Assembly (NCBI RefSeq): GCF_003633895.1
Contig: NZ_RBID01000015.1
Location: 248,001 to 312,000, forward strand
Origin: Vogesella indigofera
GTDB taxonomy: Bacteria; Pseudomonadota; Gammaproteobacteria; Burkholderiales; Chromobacteriaceae
Reading direction: 5' to 3'
Length of the DNA stretch: 64,000 nucleotides
A program made the translations under genes and the position numbers. The notes under the pieces are model-generated. The model saw nothing but the letters and a program-made list of their open reading frames with translations. It was not told the origin of the DNA and searched no databases. The stretch's first letter is position 1; the number at the start of each line of letters is the position of its first letter. Of this stretch, positions 27,027 to 36,200 are shown one piece after another.

Positions 27027-27998
27027 TCAGCCCTCGTCGGCGAGGTCGCTGTCGCCGGGGAAGCGCTCCTCGCGCGGCGAGATGCCGAAATGGGTGCGGT
27101 ACACGGTGGAAAAGTGCGGCCCGGAAGAAAAGCCGCACAGCAAGCCGATCTGCACCACCGACTTGCCGGTGTTGCGCAGCAGCTGCCGCGCGCGCTCCAG
27201 CCGCAGCTGCAGGTAGTAGCGCGACGGCGAATCGTCGAGGTATTGCTTGAACAGGCGCGCCAGCTGGCGCCGCGACTGGTTGGTGAGCCGCGCCAGCTCG
27301 TCGGTGGTCAGCGGCTCCTCGATATTGGCTTCCATCAGCATCACCGCCTCGGTCAGCTTGGGATGCTTCTCGCCGACCCGCGCCAGCAGCGGCACGCGCT
27401 GGCGTTCGTCGCTGCCGCGCACGCGCTCGGCACACAGCACCGCGGCGATGGACTCCACCAGCTCGACGCCGTGCTGGCGCCCGATCAGCGCCAGCGTGCC
27501 GTCGATCTGCGCCAGGCCGCCGGCACAGGTAAAGCGGCCGCGATCCAGCTCGTACACATGCTGCGACGCCACCACACTGCGAAAGCGCTCGGCAAAGGCC
27601 GGCTGTTCCGGCCAGTGAATGGTCGCGTGGTAGCCGTCGAGCAGCCCGGCACTGGCCAGCCACCAGGCACCGCAGTGCACCCCGCCCAGCAGCGACACGC
27701 GGGACGCCAGCAGCGCCAGCGCATGGCAGCACAGCGCGGCATCGCTGAACGGCAGCACGCCCTCGCTGAGCACGAACAGCTGGTCGCAGGCCTCGGCATC
27801 GCGCAGCGCGCCGCTCACCGGGTAGCGCATGCCGCCGGCCATCGGCAGCGGCTGGCCGTTCCAGCTATAGAAGCGCAACTGGTACAGCGTCTTGCCGGCC
27901 AGGCGGTTGGCCTGCAGGAAGGGCTCGGCGAAGCAGCCGATGCCGAACGGCGAACACGGCGGCAGCAGCAGCACCGCCAGCTGCAGCGGCGCCGTCAT
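27027..27998 (-). CDS. argR: GATase1-like AraC/XylS-family regulator, probable ArgR
   Basis: Regulator of about 323 residues. The N-terminal domain is of the DJ-1/PfpI (GATase1-like) type (LQLAVLLLPPCSPFGIGCFAEPF; LLGGVHCGAWWLASAGLLDG). The C-terminal AraC-type DNA-binding domain contains LTTDELARLTNQSRRQLARLFKQYLDDSPSRYYLQLRLERA and GFSSGPHFSTVYRTHFGISP. This build and size match ArgR of Pseudomonas, the activator of the aru operon, and the gene lies directly upstream of aruC on the same strand. That makes regulation of the arginine operon the natural inference. The start MTAPLQLAVLL at 27998 follows the family; a longer start is possible. Confidence 0.82.
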   Translation of the reverse strand: MTAPLQLAVLLLPPCSPFGIGCFAEPFLQANRLAGKTLYQLRFYSWNGQPLPMAGGMRYPVSGALRDAEACDQLFVLSEGVLPFSDAALCCHALALLASRVSLLGGVHCGAWWLASAGLLDGYHATIHWPEQPAFAERFRSVVASQHVYELDRGRFTCAGGLAQIDGTLALIGRQHGVELVESIAAVLCAERVRGSDERQRVPLLARVGEKHPKLTEAVMLMEANIEEPLTTDELARLTNQSRRQLARLFKQYLDDSPSRYYLQLRLERARQLLRNTGKSVVQIGLLCGFSSGPHFSTVYRTHFGISPREERFPGDSDLADEG

Positions 27999-28481
27999 CG
28001 GCCGGCCCCCGCGAACGGCGGGACGGGCTGTTGCCGGGCGGCAATGACGGGCAGGAACATGCTTCACTCCTTGGCGGCTGACGCTGCCGATGGCAGCGGA
28101 TGAATAGGGATGACAGGCAACGCGCACGGCGGGAGCACGGCCACCGCGACACCCGATGCGGCGACGGCATTTAGCGGCGCCGGCGGCGCGAACGGACGCA
28201 CCCAGCCTGTTGCGTACGCATCATTTCAGCAATCCCCGCGCCCCACAACGGCCGGCGGCGTGCCTGGTGCGGCGCAGCAATCGGCCAGACACGAAAAATT
28301 GTCCAGCCTTATCAAGGAGATAAAATTTTTTCTTACTGGAAAGGACTAGCGGCGACGGTGCCGCTTCTGTACAGCGATGTCACCTGTACGCAAGTGGCGG
28401 GCGGTGCGACGGCGCCTGGCCGCGGTCGCGATGACCGCGGGCCGGCACTGGTGTGCGGCCAACCTTTGCCCGCGACGGCGC
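27999..28481. other. gap between argR and the DUF3079 gene
   Basis: I see no convincing gene. An A+T-rich patch at about 28290-28335 is a likely promoter site for argR. A GTTGGCCGCA motif in reverse orientation (28454-28463) lies 18 bases behind the DUF3079 stop codon. A plus-strand frame at 28110-28349 has poor composition and was not accepted. Confidence 0.4.
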
Positions 28482-28712
28482 TCAGCTGCCGCTGGCGACA
28501 GGCGGTGTGGTGGGCGCCGGCTGCGCCACATCATCGTCCGGGGTGATGCCCCAGTCGCCCCACAGATACCAGTCGTCGCCGAGCATCTCGGCCGGGTGCT
28601 GGGTGCGGCCGGAACCGTTGCCACACTGCAGGGAGCTGGCCGGGCAGTACTTGTCGCAGCCCCAGCAGATGCGCTCCGGGTGCTTGGGGTGCAGCGGGAA
28701 TTTCTTGGCCAT
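28482..28712 (-). CDS. DUF3079 small cysteine-rich protein
   Basis: Small protein of 76 residues. The N-terminal half (MAKKFPLHPKHPERICWGCD, then KYCPASSLQCGNGSGRTQHPAE) is characteristic of the DUF3079 family. It has four cysteines in CWGCDKYCPASSLQC that could bind zinc or an iron-sulphur cluster. The C-terminal 20 residues are rich in Pro, Ala and Thr and probably disordered. The start at 28712 is given by family agreement. No function is known. It is a single gene, divergent from the binding-protein gene at 28989. Confidence 0.8.
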   Translation of the reverse strand: MAKKFPLHPKHPERICWGCDKYCPASSLQCGNGSGRTQHPAEMLGDDWYLWGDWGITPDDDVAQPAPTTPPVASGS

Positions 28713-28988
28713 GGCGGAGTGCGGGCGTGGTGCCGGGAGGCCGTCCCGGCCCGGTGTCGCGCCGGATGGCGACGGGTCAGCGGCCATTGTAGCCACTCGC
28801 GCCAGCGCGGCATTGATGGCAGTCAAGCGCCAGAAATGCGTCGCCGCCGGATTTTTCATGTCGCACTGGCAAAAAAGCCGCACAAATGTATACACAATTG
28901 ACGCACGGTTGGCACGCGTCCGCGATTAAGATAGAAACAGCCGCGGAGTGCGACACACACCGCAACGACAAAGGAAAACGGAGACAAC

Positions 28989-29753
28989 ATGAACTACAAA
29001 CACCTGCTGGCGCTGACCGCCATCTGCTCGCTGCCATTGCTGGCACAAGCCCAAACCATCCGCATCGTCACCGATGTCAGCTACCCGCCGTTCTCGAAAC
29101 AGGCCGCCGACGGCAGCATCACCGGCTTCGATCCGGACATCGCCCGCGCCATCTGTACCGAGGCTAAGCTGCAGTGCGAACTGAAGGCGATGGACTTCGA
29201 CGGCATTGTGCCGGCGCTGCAGGCCAAGAAGTTTGAAGTCGCCATCGCCTCGATGAGCATCACCGCGGAACGCGCCAAGATCGTCGATTTCAGCGACATG
29301 TACTTCAACGTGCCCGGCCGCCTGCTGGCCAAGGAAGGTACCCAGATCAACGACGCCTGGTACAAGGGCAAGAACATCGGCGTGCTGCGCAGCGCCGTGC
29401 AGCAACAGGAAGCCAACGACAAGCTGAAGCCGAAAGGCGCGCAGATCAAGGTCTACGGCAAGATCACCGACGCCTTCCTCGACCTGTCCAGCCAGCGTCT
29501 GGACGCGGTGTTCCTGGAGTCCACCGTGGGTGAGGAAGACTTCCTGAAAACCGGCAAGGGCAAGGGCTACGCCTTTGTCGGCCCGGTGTTCAACGATCCG
29601 AAGTACTACCAGGGCTGCGGCATTGCGGTACAGAAAGGCAACAAGGAACTGCTGGCCAAGATCAACGTGGCCCTGAAGAAAATCCTGAAGGACGGCACCT
29701 ACAAGAAGATCCAGGACAAGTACTTCAGCAACGACATCTACCCGTTCAAGTAA
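28989..29753 (+). CDS. periplasmic amino-acid-binding protein of an ABC transporter
   Basis: Solute-binding protein family 3, 254 residues, with a clear signal peptide (MNYKHLLALTAICSLPLLAQAQ). The mature part begins TIRIVTDVSYPPFS and carries family motifs GFDPDIARAICTEA, MDFDGIVPALQAKKFEVAIASMSIT and a C-terminal DGTYKKIQDKYF. Such proteins bind lysine, arginine, ornithine, histidine or similar. No permease or ATPase gene adjoins, and a terminator follows directly, so it is an orphan that may work with the transporter encoded at 33.9-36.9 kb. The binding protein at 34687 is only moderately similar, so the two probably have different ligand preferences. Confidence 0.92.
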   Translation: MNYKHLLALTAICSLPLLAQAQTIRIVTDVSYPPFSKQAADGSITGFDPDIARAICTEAKLQCELKAMDFDGIVPALQAKKFEVAIASMSITAERAKIVDFSDMYFNVPGRLLAKEGTQINDAWYKGKNIGVLRSAVQQQEANDKLKPKGAQIKVYGKITDAFLDLSSQRLDAVFLESTVGEEDFLKTGKGKGYAFVGPVFNDPKYYQGCGIAVQKGNKELLAKINVALKKILKDGTYKKIQDKYFSNDIYPFK

Positions 29754-29793
29754 GCCACACCGCCGGCGCGCCAGCGCCGCGTCGGCCCCCCGC

Positions 29794-29826
29794 AACCCGC
29801 ACCGTCCCGGTGCGGGTTTTGTTTTG
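29794..29826 (+). terminator. Rho-independent terminator of the binding-protein gene
   Basis: AACCCGCACC/GGTGCGGGTT (29794-29803 with 29809-29818, loop of five) is followed by TTTGTTTTG. It lies 40 bases behind the stop codon. Confidence 0.92.
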
Positions 29827-30012
29827 CCGCGGCCACCGTTTGCCGCCGTCATCAACGCAGCCAGACGGAACATAATCCTGAAAATTGGCGCGTCTGCGTA
29901 ACAAAAGTGCATCACATTGCGCTTTCGCCGCGATCACTCTCTGCATAATGACAGTCAAGGTGTCGCTGCCACAGCCCGGGTCCGGGGCGGCAGCAAGACG
30001 GGAGGGGGTCGT

Positions 30013-30669
30013 ATGCGTGAACCATTTTCTGCCGGCGAATTGCCGTTGCTGCACGACGGCAGTGTCGTGATGCCGCCCGGTCCGCAGTGGCGCTGCCGGC
30101 TGTTGCCGGCCCCCGGCGTCGCCGGCCACCCGCTGTCTGCCGCGCAGCGGCAGCACGCGCTGGCACTGCTGCAGCAATTGCGCCCGGCCGGCATCCCGCT
30201 GACGCCGCCTGTGCCGCACCCGGCGGGCCTGTGCTGTCACGCCGCTGCCGACGCCGACGGCCGGGTGCAGGCCCATGCCCTGCTGCGCGCTGACCGCAGC
30301 GTGGAAATGGTCGCCGTGCTGCCCACCGGCTGCTGGCCGCCGCACGCGCGCGCCTGGTGGCCGGGGGTGTACGAGATTCCGCTATTGCAGCAAATCACCC
30401 TGCTGCTGCCGCTGGCCGGCGCGCTGGCGCTGCCAACCCCCTGCTCGCTGCAGATGACGCTGCTGGCGCTGCAGGGCAGCGCGCTGATCGCCAAGCGCCA
30501 GCAAGGCTCGGAACGGGCCTATCCGCTGCCAGCGGGCGTTGACCGTATCGAACTGCCGACGGTGCGCCTAGATGGCTTCGACGCCGAGCGCAAGCGCGCG
30601 CTGATCCAGGCGCTGGACCAGGTGCGCCGCTGTGCGGGGGCCGACACGGCCACCGCGTTCTATCTCTAA
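30013..30669 (+). CDS. hypothetical protein beside an Lrp regulator
   Basis: I do not recognise this 218-residue protein. It starts at 30013 (MREPFSAGELPLLHDGS) behind a GGAGGGGG site. The sequence is rich in Ala, Leu and Pro and has no signal peptide. It has a hydrophobic middle (LLQQITLLLPLAGALALP; SLQMTLLALQGSALIAKR) that is probably buried rather than membrane-spanning. The last 30 residues form an amphipathic helix (DAERKRALIQALDQVRRC). It lies 16 bases before an Lrp/AsnC regulator and may be cotranscribed with it. Its place at the head of an amino-acid catabolic cluster is the only clue to its role. Confidence 0.6.
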   Translation: MREPFSAGELPLLHDGSVVMPPGPQWRCRLLPAPGVAGHPLSAAQRQHALALLQQLRPAGIPLTPPVPHPAGLCCHAAADADGRVQAHALLRADRSVEMVAVLPTGCWPPHARAWWPGVYEIPLLQQITLLLPLAGALALPTPCSLQMTLLALQGSALIAKRQQGSERAYPLPAGVDRIELPTVRLDGFDAERKRALIQALDQVRRCAGADTATAFYL

Positions 30670-30685
30670 TTTTCCGGTACCCGCC

Positions 30686-31198
30686 ATGAGCACAACGCTT
30701 GATTCGTTCGACCAAAAGATCCTCACCATCATGCAGCGCGACTGCTCGGTCAAGGCGGAGGTGATTGCCGAGGCCATCGGCCTGTCCGCCTCCGCCGTGC
30801 AGAAACGCCTCAAGCGGCTGCGCGCGGAAAAGATCATCACCGCCGAAGTGGCCGTGCTCGACCGCGCGCTGGTCGGGCGGCCGATGAGCTTTGTCGCCGC
30901 CATGGAAATCGAGCGCGACAACTACGACACCGTCAACCGCTTCCGCGAGTGGGCGAAGCAGATCGACGCCATCCAGCAGATCTACTACGTGACCGGCGCC
31001 GCCGACCTGATCGTCATCATCACCGCGCAGGATGTCGAGGCCTACGACCGCCTGACGGCGCGGGTGATGGAGAACAACCCGATGATCCGCCGCATCACCA
31101 CCAACGTGGTGCTCAACACCCTGAAAACCTCGCTGTTCATCCCGGTGGAAGGCGACGGGCAAAGCGCAGCCGACAGCAGCCAAATTGCAACAAAATAA
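30686..31198 (+). CDS. Lrp/AsnC-family transcriptional regulator
   Basis: Regulator of 170 residues: N-terminal helix-turn-helix (CSVKAEVIAEAIGLSASAVQKRLKRLRAEKIITAE) and C-terminal RAM/ligand-binding domain (VTGAADLIVIITAQDVEAYDRL). Family members bind an amino acid and control its breakdown or transport. The start at 30686 (MSTTLDSFDQ) matches the family. It lies 87 bases upstream of the homoserine dehydrogenase gene in the same direction. The gap holds two direct repeats 21 bp apart that may be its binding sites. Confidence 0.93.
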   Translation: MSTTLDSFDQKILTIMQRDCSVKAEVIAEAIGLSASAVQKRLKRLRAEKIITAEVAVLDRALVGRPMSFVAAMEIERDNYDTVNRFREWAKQIDAIQQIYYVTGAADLIVIITAQDVEAYDRLTARVMENNPMIRRITTNVVLNTLKTSLFIPVEGDGQSAADSSQIATK

Positions 31199-31207
31199 CC
31201 GTTTTTA

Positions 31208-31242
31208 GCGTCATTTTGTCGATTGTTGGCGCCATTTTGCCG
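31208..31242 (+). promoter_or_regulatory. direct repeats upstream of the homoserine dehydrogenase gene, candidate Lrp-type operator
   Basis: GCGTCATTTTGTCG (31208-31221) and GCGCCATTTTGCCG (31229-31242) differ at two positions and are spaced 21 bp centre to centre, two helical turns. A partial inverted copy (CAACAAAAT) precedes them. The pattern suits an Lrp/AsnC oligomer or a promoter-proximal activator. Confidence 0.5.
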
Positions 31243-31285
31243 CCGTAACATGAAGTTCCACACTCGAACACGAAGGGATCTAGCG

Positions 31286-32353
31286 ATGACTTTCCGATTG
31301 GCACTGATTGGTTTCGGCGGCGTGAACCAGGGCCTGGTGGCCCTGCTCAAGGCCAAGCAAGGCAAGCTGAACGGCCTCGACATCCGCATCACCGCGCTGG
31401 CCGACCTGCGCCTGGGCGTGGTCAGCAACCCGCAGGGGCTGGATCTCGACGCGCTGCTGGCAACCGCCGACAGCGGCTTCGCCACCGACGCGCTGCGCCG
31501 CGACCCCGCCACCCGCATCAGCGAACACATCGACCTGGCTGCCACCCTGGAGCTGGTCACCGCCGACTACGTCGACGTGGTGGTCGAGGCCACCTTCACC
31601 GACCCGCACACCGGCGAGCCGGCGCTGTCGCACTGCCGTGCCGCGCTGAGCCACGGCAAGCACGTGATCACCACCAACAAGGGCCCGATCGCGCTGGCAC
31701 AGCAGTCGCTCGCCCAGCTGGCTGCGGCCAACGGCGCCGCCATCAAGTACGAGGGCGCGGTGATGAGCGGCACGCCGGTGCTGCGCCAGATCAGCACCAC
31801 GCTGCGCGGCTGCGAGATCAACGGCTTTGCCGGCATCCTCAACGGCACCTCCAACTTCGTACTGGAACGGCTGGCACAGGGCCACGACTTCGACGACGCG
31901 GTGCGCGAGGCGCAGGCACTCGGCTATGCCGAAGCCGACCCCAGCGCCGACCTCGGCGGTGGCGACGTGCAGCTGAAGGTGGTGATCCTCGCCAACACGC
32001 TGTGGCAGGCCGGCCTGACCCGCTCCGATGTCAGCTGCCGCGGCATCACCGGCCTCACCAGTGCCGATATCCAAGCCGCGCAGGCCGCCGGACGCAGCTG
32101 GCGACTGGTCGGCGCCGCCACCCGTCACCCGGACGGCAGCGTCAGCGCCAGCGTCGAGCCACGCGAACTGCCGGCCGGCCACCCGCTGGCGGCGATAGGT
32201 GGTGTCACCAATGCCATCACCTTCGACACCGACGTGCTGGGCGGCGTCACCATCAGCGGCCCCGGCGCCGGCCGCGTGGAAACCGCCTTCGCCGTGCTGT
32301 CCGACCTGATCGAGCTGGCCGGCCAGACCCGCGGCCAGGAGGTGCAAGCATGA
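31286..32353 (+). CDS. homoserine dehydrogenase without ACT domain
   Basis: NAD(P)-dependent dehydrogenase of 355 residues for the interconversion of homoserine and aspartate semialdehyde. The N-terminal nucleotide fold begins RLALIGFGGVNQGLVALL. The catalytic domain contains VITTNKGPIA, GTPVLRQ, GILNGTSNFVLE and GYAEADPSADLGGGDVQLK, all family motifs including the catalytic lysine region. At 355 residues it lacks the C-terminal ACT domain that gives threonine feedback in biosynthetic enzymes of about 430 residues. Its stop overlaps the next start (ATGA) and it sits in a catabolic cluster, so I infer a degradative role, oxidising homoserine. Confidence 0.9.
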   Translation: MTFRLALIGFGGVNQGLVALLKAKQGKLNGLDIRITALADLRLGVVSNPQGLDLDALLATADSGFATDALRRDPATRISEHIDLAATLELVTADYVDVVVEATFTDPHTGEPALSHCRAALSHGKHVITTNKGPIALAQQSLAQLAAANGAAIKYEGAVMSGTPVLRQISTTLRGCEINGFAGILNGTSNFVLERLAQGHDFDDAVREAQALGYAEADPSADLGGGDVQLKVVILANTLWQAGLTRSDVSCRGITGLTSADIQAAQAAGRSWRLVGAATRHPDGSVSASVEPRELPAGHPLAAIGGVTNAITFDTDVLGGVTISGPGAGRVETAFAVLSDLIELAGQTRGQEVQA

Positions 32354-33765
32354 ACGCGCCACTCAAGCACCAGGCCATGCACTGCGAAGTGCAGTCGCCG
32401 TTCGACGGCAGTGTGGTCGGCAGCGTCGAGCTGACCCCGGTCGAGGCGTTGCCGGCCATCGTCAGCCGCGCCCGCCACGGCGCAACGTTGGCCGCAGCAC
32501 TGCCGCGCCACCAGCGCGCCGAGCTGCTGCAACGCGCCGCAACCATGGTCGAACAGCAGGCCGCCGAGTTTGCCCGCACCATCGTGCAGGAGTCCGGCAA
32601 GGCGCTGCGCCAGGCACGCAAGGAAGTGGCGCGCTGCGTCAACACCCTGCGGCTGTCGGCCGAGGAAGCCAAGCGCCACGGCGGCGAGATCATCCCGTTC
32701 GATGCCTACGCCGGTGCCGAAGACCGCAGCGGCTATTTCACCCACGAACCGCTGGGCGTGATCCTCGCCATCACCCCGTTCAACGACCCGCTCAACCTGG
32801 TCGCCCACAAGCTGGGGCCGGCGCTGGCCGCCGGCAATGCGGTGATCCTCAAGCCGTCGCTGCTGGCACCGCTGTCGGCGGTGCGGCTGGCGGAGTGCCT
32901 GTGGCAGGCCGGCGTGCCGCGCGACGCGCTGCAGCTGGTGCACGGCGGCAGCGAGGTGGCCGCGCCGCTGGTGCGCGACAAGGCGATCCGCATGGTCAGC
33001 TTCACCGGCGGCCCGGTCAGCGGCGAGGCCATCACCCGCGAGGCGGGGCTGAAGAAGCTGGCGATGGACCTGGGCGGCAACGCACCGGTGATCGTGATGG
33101 CCGACTGCGACCTGCGCGACGCCGCCGAATCCTGTGTCTCCGGCGCGTTCTGGGCCGCCGGCCAGAACTGCATCGGCACCCAGCGCCTGCTTATCGCACG
33201 CCCGGTGTACGAGCTGTTCACCCGCTACCTGACCGAGCTGACCGCCGCGATGCGGGTCGGTGACCCGCTGGACGAGGCCACCGACATGGGGCCGATGATC
33301 AGCGAGGCGCAGGCCTGCCGCATCGAAAGCTGGGTGGACGAGGCGATCGCAGAGGGCGCCAGCGTGCTGTGCGGCCACCAGCGCCAGGGTGCGCTGTACG
33401 CGCCGACCATTCTTGCCGACGTGCCGACCACCGCCCGCGTCTGGCGTGAGGAGGTGTTCGCGCCGGTGGTGATCGTCGCCCCGTTCGACGATCTGGATAG
33501 CGCGCTGGCTGCGGCCAACGATAGCGACAGCAGCCTGCAGGCCGGCATCTTCACCAGCCACCTGGAGACGGCGCTGGGCGTCGCGGAACGGCTGCAGGCC
33601 GGCGGGGTGATGATCAACGACTCCTCCGACTTCCGCTTCGACGGCATGCCGTTCGGCGGTTTCAAGTACGGCTCGCTGGGACGCGAGGGGGTGCGCTTCG
33701 CCATCGCCGAGATGTCGCAGCCCAAGGTGATCTGTTTCAAACGCAAGCGCCTGGGCGCGCACTAA
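32350..33765 (+). CDS. NAD(P)-dependent aldehyde dehydrogenase
   Basis: Aldehyde dehydrogenase of 471 residues. The catalytic cysteine is in AAGQNCIGTQRL (near residue 278), the general-base glutamate position is in MDLGGNAPVIV, and the cofactor region is VILAITPFNDPLNLVAHKLGPALAAGNAV. It shares an ATGA overlap with the homoserine dehydrogenase gene, so the two are made together. The likely substrate is therefore the dehydrogenase product, aspartate 4-semialdehyde, giving aspartate; this is an inference from context. Other small semialdehydes such as succinate semialdehyde cannot be excluded on sequence alone. Confidence 0.87.
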   Translation: MNAPLKHQAMHCEVQSPFDGSVVGSVELTPVEALPAIVSRARHGATLAAALPRHQRAELLQRAATMVEQQAAEFARTIVQESGKALRQARKEVARCVNTLRLSAEEAKRHGGEIIPFDAYAGAEDRSGYFTHEPLGVILAITPFNDPLNLVAHKLGPALAAGNAVILKPSLLAPLSAVRLAECLWQAGVPRDALQLVHGGSEVAAPLVRDKAIRMVSFTGGPVSGEAITREAGLKKLAMDLGGNAPVIVMADCDLRDAAESCVSGAFWAAGQNCIGTQRLLIARPVYELFTRYLTELTAAMRVGDPLDEATDMGPMISEAQACRIESWVDEAIAEGASVLCGHQRQGALYAPTILADVPTTARVWREEVFAPVVIVAPFDDLDSALAAANDSDSSLQAGIFTSHLETALGVAERLQAGGVMINDSSDFRFDGMPFGGFKYGSLGREGVRFAIAEMSQPKVICFKRKRLGAH

Positions 33766-33860
33766 GCGCCTGTTGAAAGTCGTCGTGCCGGCGACGCTGC
33801 CGCCGCCGGAAGCTGCACACAAAAAAAGACGTCCACAAATCGAGAAAGAGAGGATCACCC

Positions 33861-34658
33861 ATGACATCCCTAGCCCATCCCGCTTTTTCGCCGCCAGCGC
33901 CGGTGCTGGCCATCGAGGACCTGCACAAGTCGTTCGGCAGCGTCGAGATCCTGAAAGGCATTTCACTCACCGCGCACAAGCACGACGTGATCTCGATCCT
34001 GGGCAGCAGCGGCTCCGGCAAAAGCACCCTGCTGCGCTGTATCAACCTGCTGGAAACCCCGGACGCCGGCCGCCTGACCATCAACGGCGAGCATCTGGAG
34101 ATGAAGGCGACGCGCGATGGCGGCCTGACCCTGGCCGACCCGCGGCAGATCACCCGCATCCGTCGCAAGCTGGCCATGGTGTTCCAGCAGTTCAACCTGT
34201 GGGCACACATGACGGTGCTGCAGAACGTGATGTTCGTGCCGCAGAAGGTGCTCGGCCTCGGCCGCCAGGAGGCCGAAGCCAAGGCGCTGGAGATGCTGGA
34301 AAAGGTGGGCATGGCCGGCAAGTGCCACGCCTACCCTGCCCAACTCTCCGGCGGCCAGCAGCAGCGGGTGGCCATTGCCCGCGCGCTGGCCACCGACCCG
34401 GAAGTGCTGCTGTTCGACGAGCCGACCTCGGCGCTGGACCCGGAGCTGGTGGGTGAAGTGCTGAAGGTGATGCGCGCGCTGGCCGAGGACGGCCGCACCA
34501 TGCTGGTGGTCACCCACGAGATGGGCTTCGCGCGCGAGGTCGCCAGCCGCGTGGTGTTCGTGCACCAGGGCAAGATCGAAGAAGACGGCTGCCCCGATGA
34601 AGTGTTCACCCGCCAGCAGTCGCCCCGTTTCCAGAAATTCCTGTCCAGCATCCTGTGA
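33861..34658 (+). CDS. polar amino-acid ABC transporter, ATP-binding protein
   Basis: ATPase of 265 residues of the HisP/ArtP/GlnQ family that powers import of polar amino acids. It carries Walker [10 protein letters not shown] (near residue 50), Q-loop [12 protein letters not shown], signature [15 protein letters not shown], Walker [15 protein letters not shown] and the switch histidine in VVTHEMGFA. The Q-loop and HisP-type spacing point to basic amino acids. It starts at 33861 behind GAGAGAGGAT and heads a run of transporter genes (ATPase, binding protein, two permeases). The short gap before it starts with CCTGTTGAAAGTC, the end of an R1-like element. Confidence 0.93.
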   Translation: MTSLAHPAFSPPAPVLAIEDLHKSFGSVEILKGISLTAHKHDVISILGSSGSGKSTLLRCINLLETPDAGRLTINGEHLEMKATRDGGLTLADPRQITRIRRKLAMVFQQFNLWAHMTVLQNVMFVPQKVLGLGRQEAEAKALEMLEKVGMAGKCHAYPAQLSGGQQQRVAIARALATDPEVLLFDEPTSALDPELVGEVLKVMRALAEDGRTMLVVTHEMGFAREVASRVVFVHQGKIEEDGCPDEVFTRQQSPRFQKFLSSIL

Positions 34659-34686
34659 TTGCCGCCCCCACCCAAAGGAAATTGCC

Positions 34687-35463
34687 ATGAAAAAGCTCGT
34701 GTTCTCCGCCCTCACCGCCCTGACCCTGATCAGCACCGCCCACGCGCAGCAGGTGGTCCGCATCGGCACCCTCGCCGACTACGCCCCGTTCGAATACAAG
34801 GACGCCTCCGGCAAGCTGCAGGGGATGGAGATCGAAATCGGCAACAAGATGTGCACCGCGATGAAAGTCACCTGTCAGTGGGTGACCATGGACTTCGACG
34901 CGCTGATCCCGGCGCTGAAGGCGCGCCAGATCGATGCGGTGCTGGCCCAGATGTCGAGAACCGCGGAACGGGAAAAATCGGTGGACTTCAGCCGCATCTT
35001 CACCACCGCGCCGGTCCACCTGGTGGCGAAGAAAGGCAGCGGCATCAGCCACCAGCCGGCCACGCTGCGCGGCAAGACCGTCGGTGTGCAGACCGCCTCC
35101 ACCCATGAAAGCTATTTCCGCAACCGCCTGCCGACGAGCAGCAGCGGCATCAACGTCAAGGTCTACCAGTCGCTGGACGCCGCCTGGCTGGATCTGGAGT
35201 CCGGCCGCATCCAGGCGGTGTTCGCCGACAGCACCGTGGCCCACGACTGGCTGGCCAAGAGCGGGCAGCAGGCGGGCTTCGCCTTTGCCGGCCAGGCCAT
35301 CTCCGATGACGCCATCTTTGGCGCCGGCACCGCCATCGCCGTGCGCAAGGGCGACAGCCAACTCAAGGCGCAGTTCGATCTGGCCATTCTCGGTGTGCAC
35401 AAGGACGGCTACTTCCAGGCCGTCAACAAGCGCTACTTCCCGTTCAGCATCCTGCCGCAATAA
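34687..35463 (+). CDS. periplasmic binding protein of the amino-acid ABC transporter
   Basis: Family 3 solute-binding protein of 258 residues. The signal peptide is [21 protein letters not shown]; the mature protein begins [21 protein letters not shown]. It contains [41 protein letters not shown] and [13 protein letters not shown]. The type is that of arginine/lysine/ornithine/histidine binders. It lies 28 bases after the ATPase gene and 48 before the first permease gene, so the four genes form one transporter operon. Confidence 0.93.
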   Translation: MKKLVFSALTALTLISTAHAQQVVRIGTLADYAPFEYKDASGKLQGMEIEIGNKMCTAMKVTCQWVTMDFDALIPALKARQIDAVLAQMSRTAEREKSVDFSRIFTTAPVHLVAKKGSGISHQPATLRGKTVGVQTASTHESYFRNRLPTSSSGINVKVYQSLDAAWLDLESGRIQAVFADSTVAHDWLAKSGQQAGFAFAGQAISDDAIFGAGTAIAVRKGDSQLKAQFDLAILGVHKDGYFQAVNKRYFPFSILPQ

Positions 35464-35511
35464 CCCCACCCGCCGGGCCGCCAGCACGGCGGCCCGCACT
35501 GGAGACTCTTC

Positions 35512-36189
35512 ATGGCTGCACTATTCGACTACAGCGCCCAGCTGCTGGAAGGCGCCGGCCTGACCCTGGAACTGGCGTTCACCTCGCTCTGCTTCGGCCT
35601 GCTGCTGGGGCTGGCCGGCGCCGCTGCCAAGATGTCGGCACTGCCCTGGCTGCGGCAGGCCGCCTATCTGGTCAGCAACATCCTGCGCGGCATTCCCGAA
35701 TTCCTGATCCTGCTGATCTGCTACTTCGGCCTGTCCAATCTGATCAACACCCACTTCGCCGGCACGCTGAGCCTCAGCCCGTTTGCCGGTGGCGTGGTAG
35801 CGCTGGCGCTGGTGTTCGGCGCCTACGCGTCAGAGGTATTCCGCGGCGCCTTCCTGGCGGTGCCCAAGGGTCAGCTGGAGGCGGCGCGCTCCTACGGCCT
35901 GTCGCGCGGGCAGATCTTCTGGTGCGTGCAGCTGCCGCAAGCGTGGCGCATCTGCCTGCCCAGCCTCAACAACATGTGGCAGAACCTGCTGAAGGACACC
36001 TCGCTGGTCTCGATCGTCGGGCTGGAGGACATGCTGCGCAAGGCCAGCATCGCCGCACAATTCACCAAGCAGCCCTTCGTGTTCTACGCCGCGGTGGCGG
36101 TGGTCTACCTGTTGCTGCTGGCCGTCTCCAACCCCGCGTTTGCCTACTTTGAAAAGCGCGCCAATCGCGGTTACGCCAGCCCGGCGTGA
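35512..36189 (+). CDS. amino-acid ABC transporter permease (HisQ/ArtQ type)
   Basis: Inner-membrane permease of 225 residues with about five membrane helices (for example LTLELAFTSLCFGLLLGLAG and FAGGVVALALVFGAYASEVFRGAF). The EAA-type loop that contacts the ATPase is EAARSYGLSRGQIFWCVQLPQAWRICLPSL. Sequence and length match HisQ/ArtQ. A ribosome site GGAGA precedes the start. The next permease starts 11 bases after its stop. Confidence 0.93.
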   Translation: MAALFDYSAQLLEGAGLTLELAFTSLCFGLLLGLAGAAAKMSALPWLRQAAYLVSNILRGIPEFLILLICYFGLSNLINTHFAGTLSLSPFAGGVVALALVFGAYASEVFRGAFLAVPKGQLEAARSYGLSRGQIFWCVQLPQAWRICLPSLNNMWQNLLKDTSLVSIVGLEDMLRKASIAAQFTKQPFVFYAAVAVVYLLLLAVSNPAFAYFEKRANRGYASPA

Positions 36190-36200
36190 AAGGAACCCTC

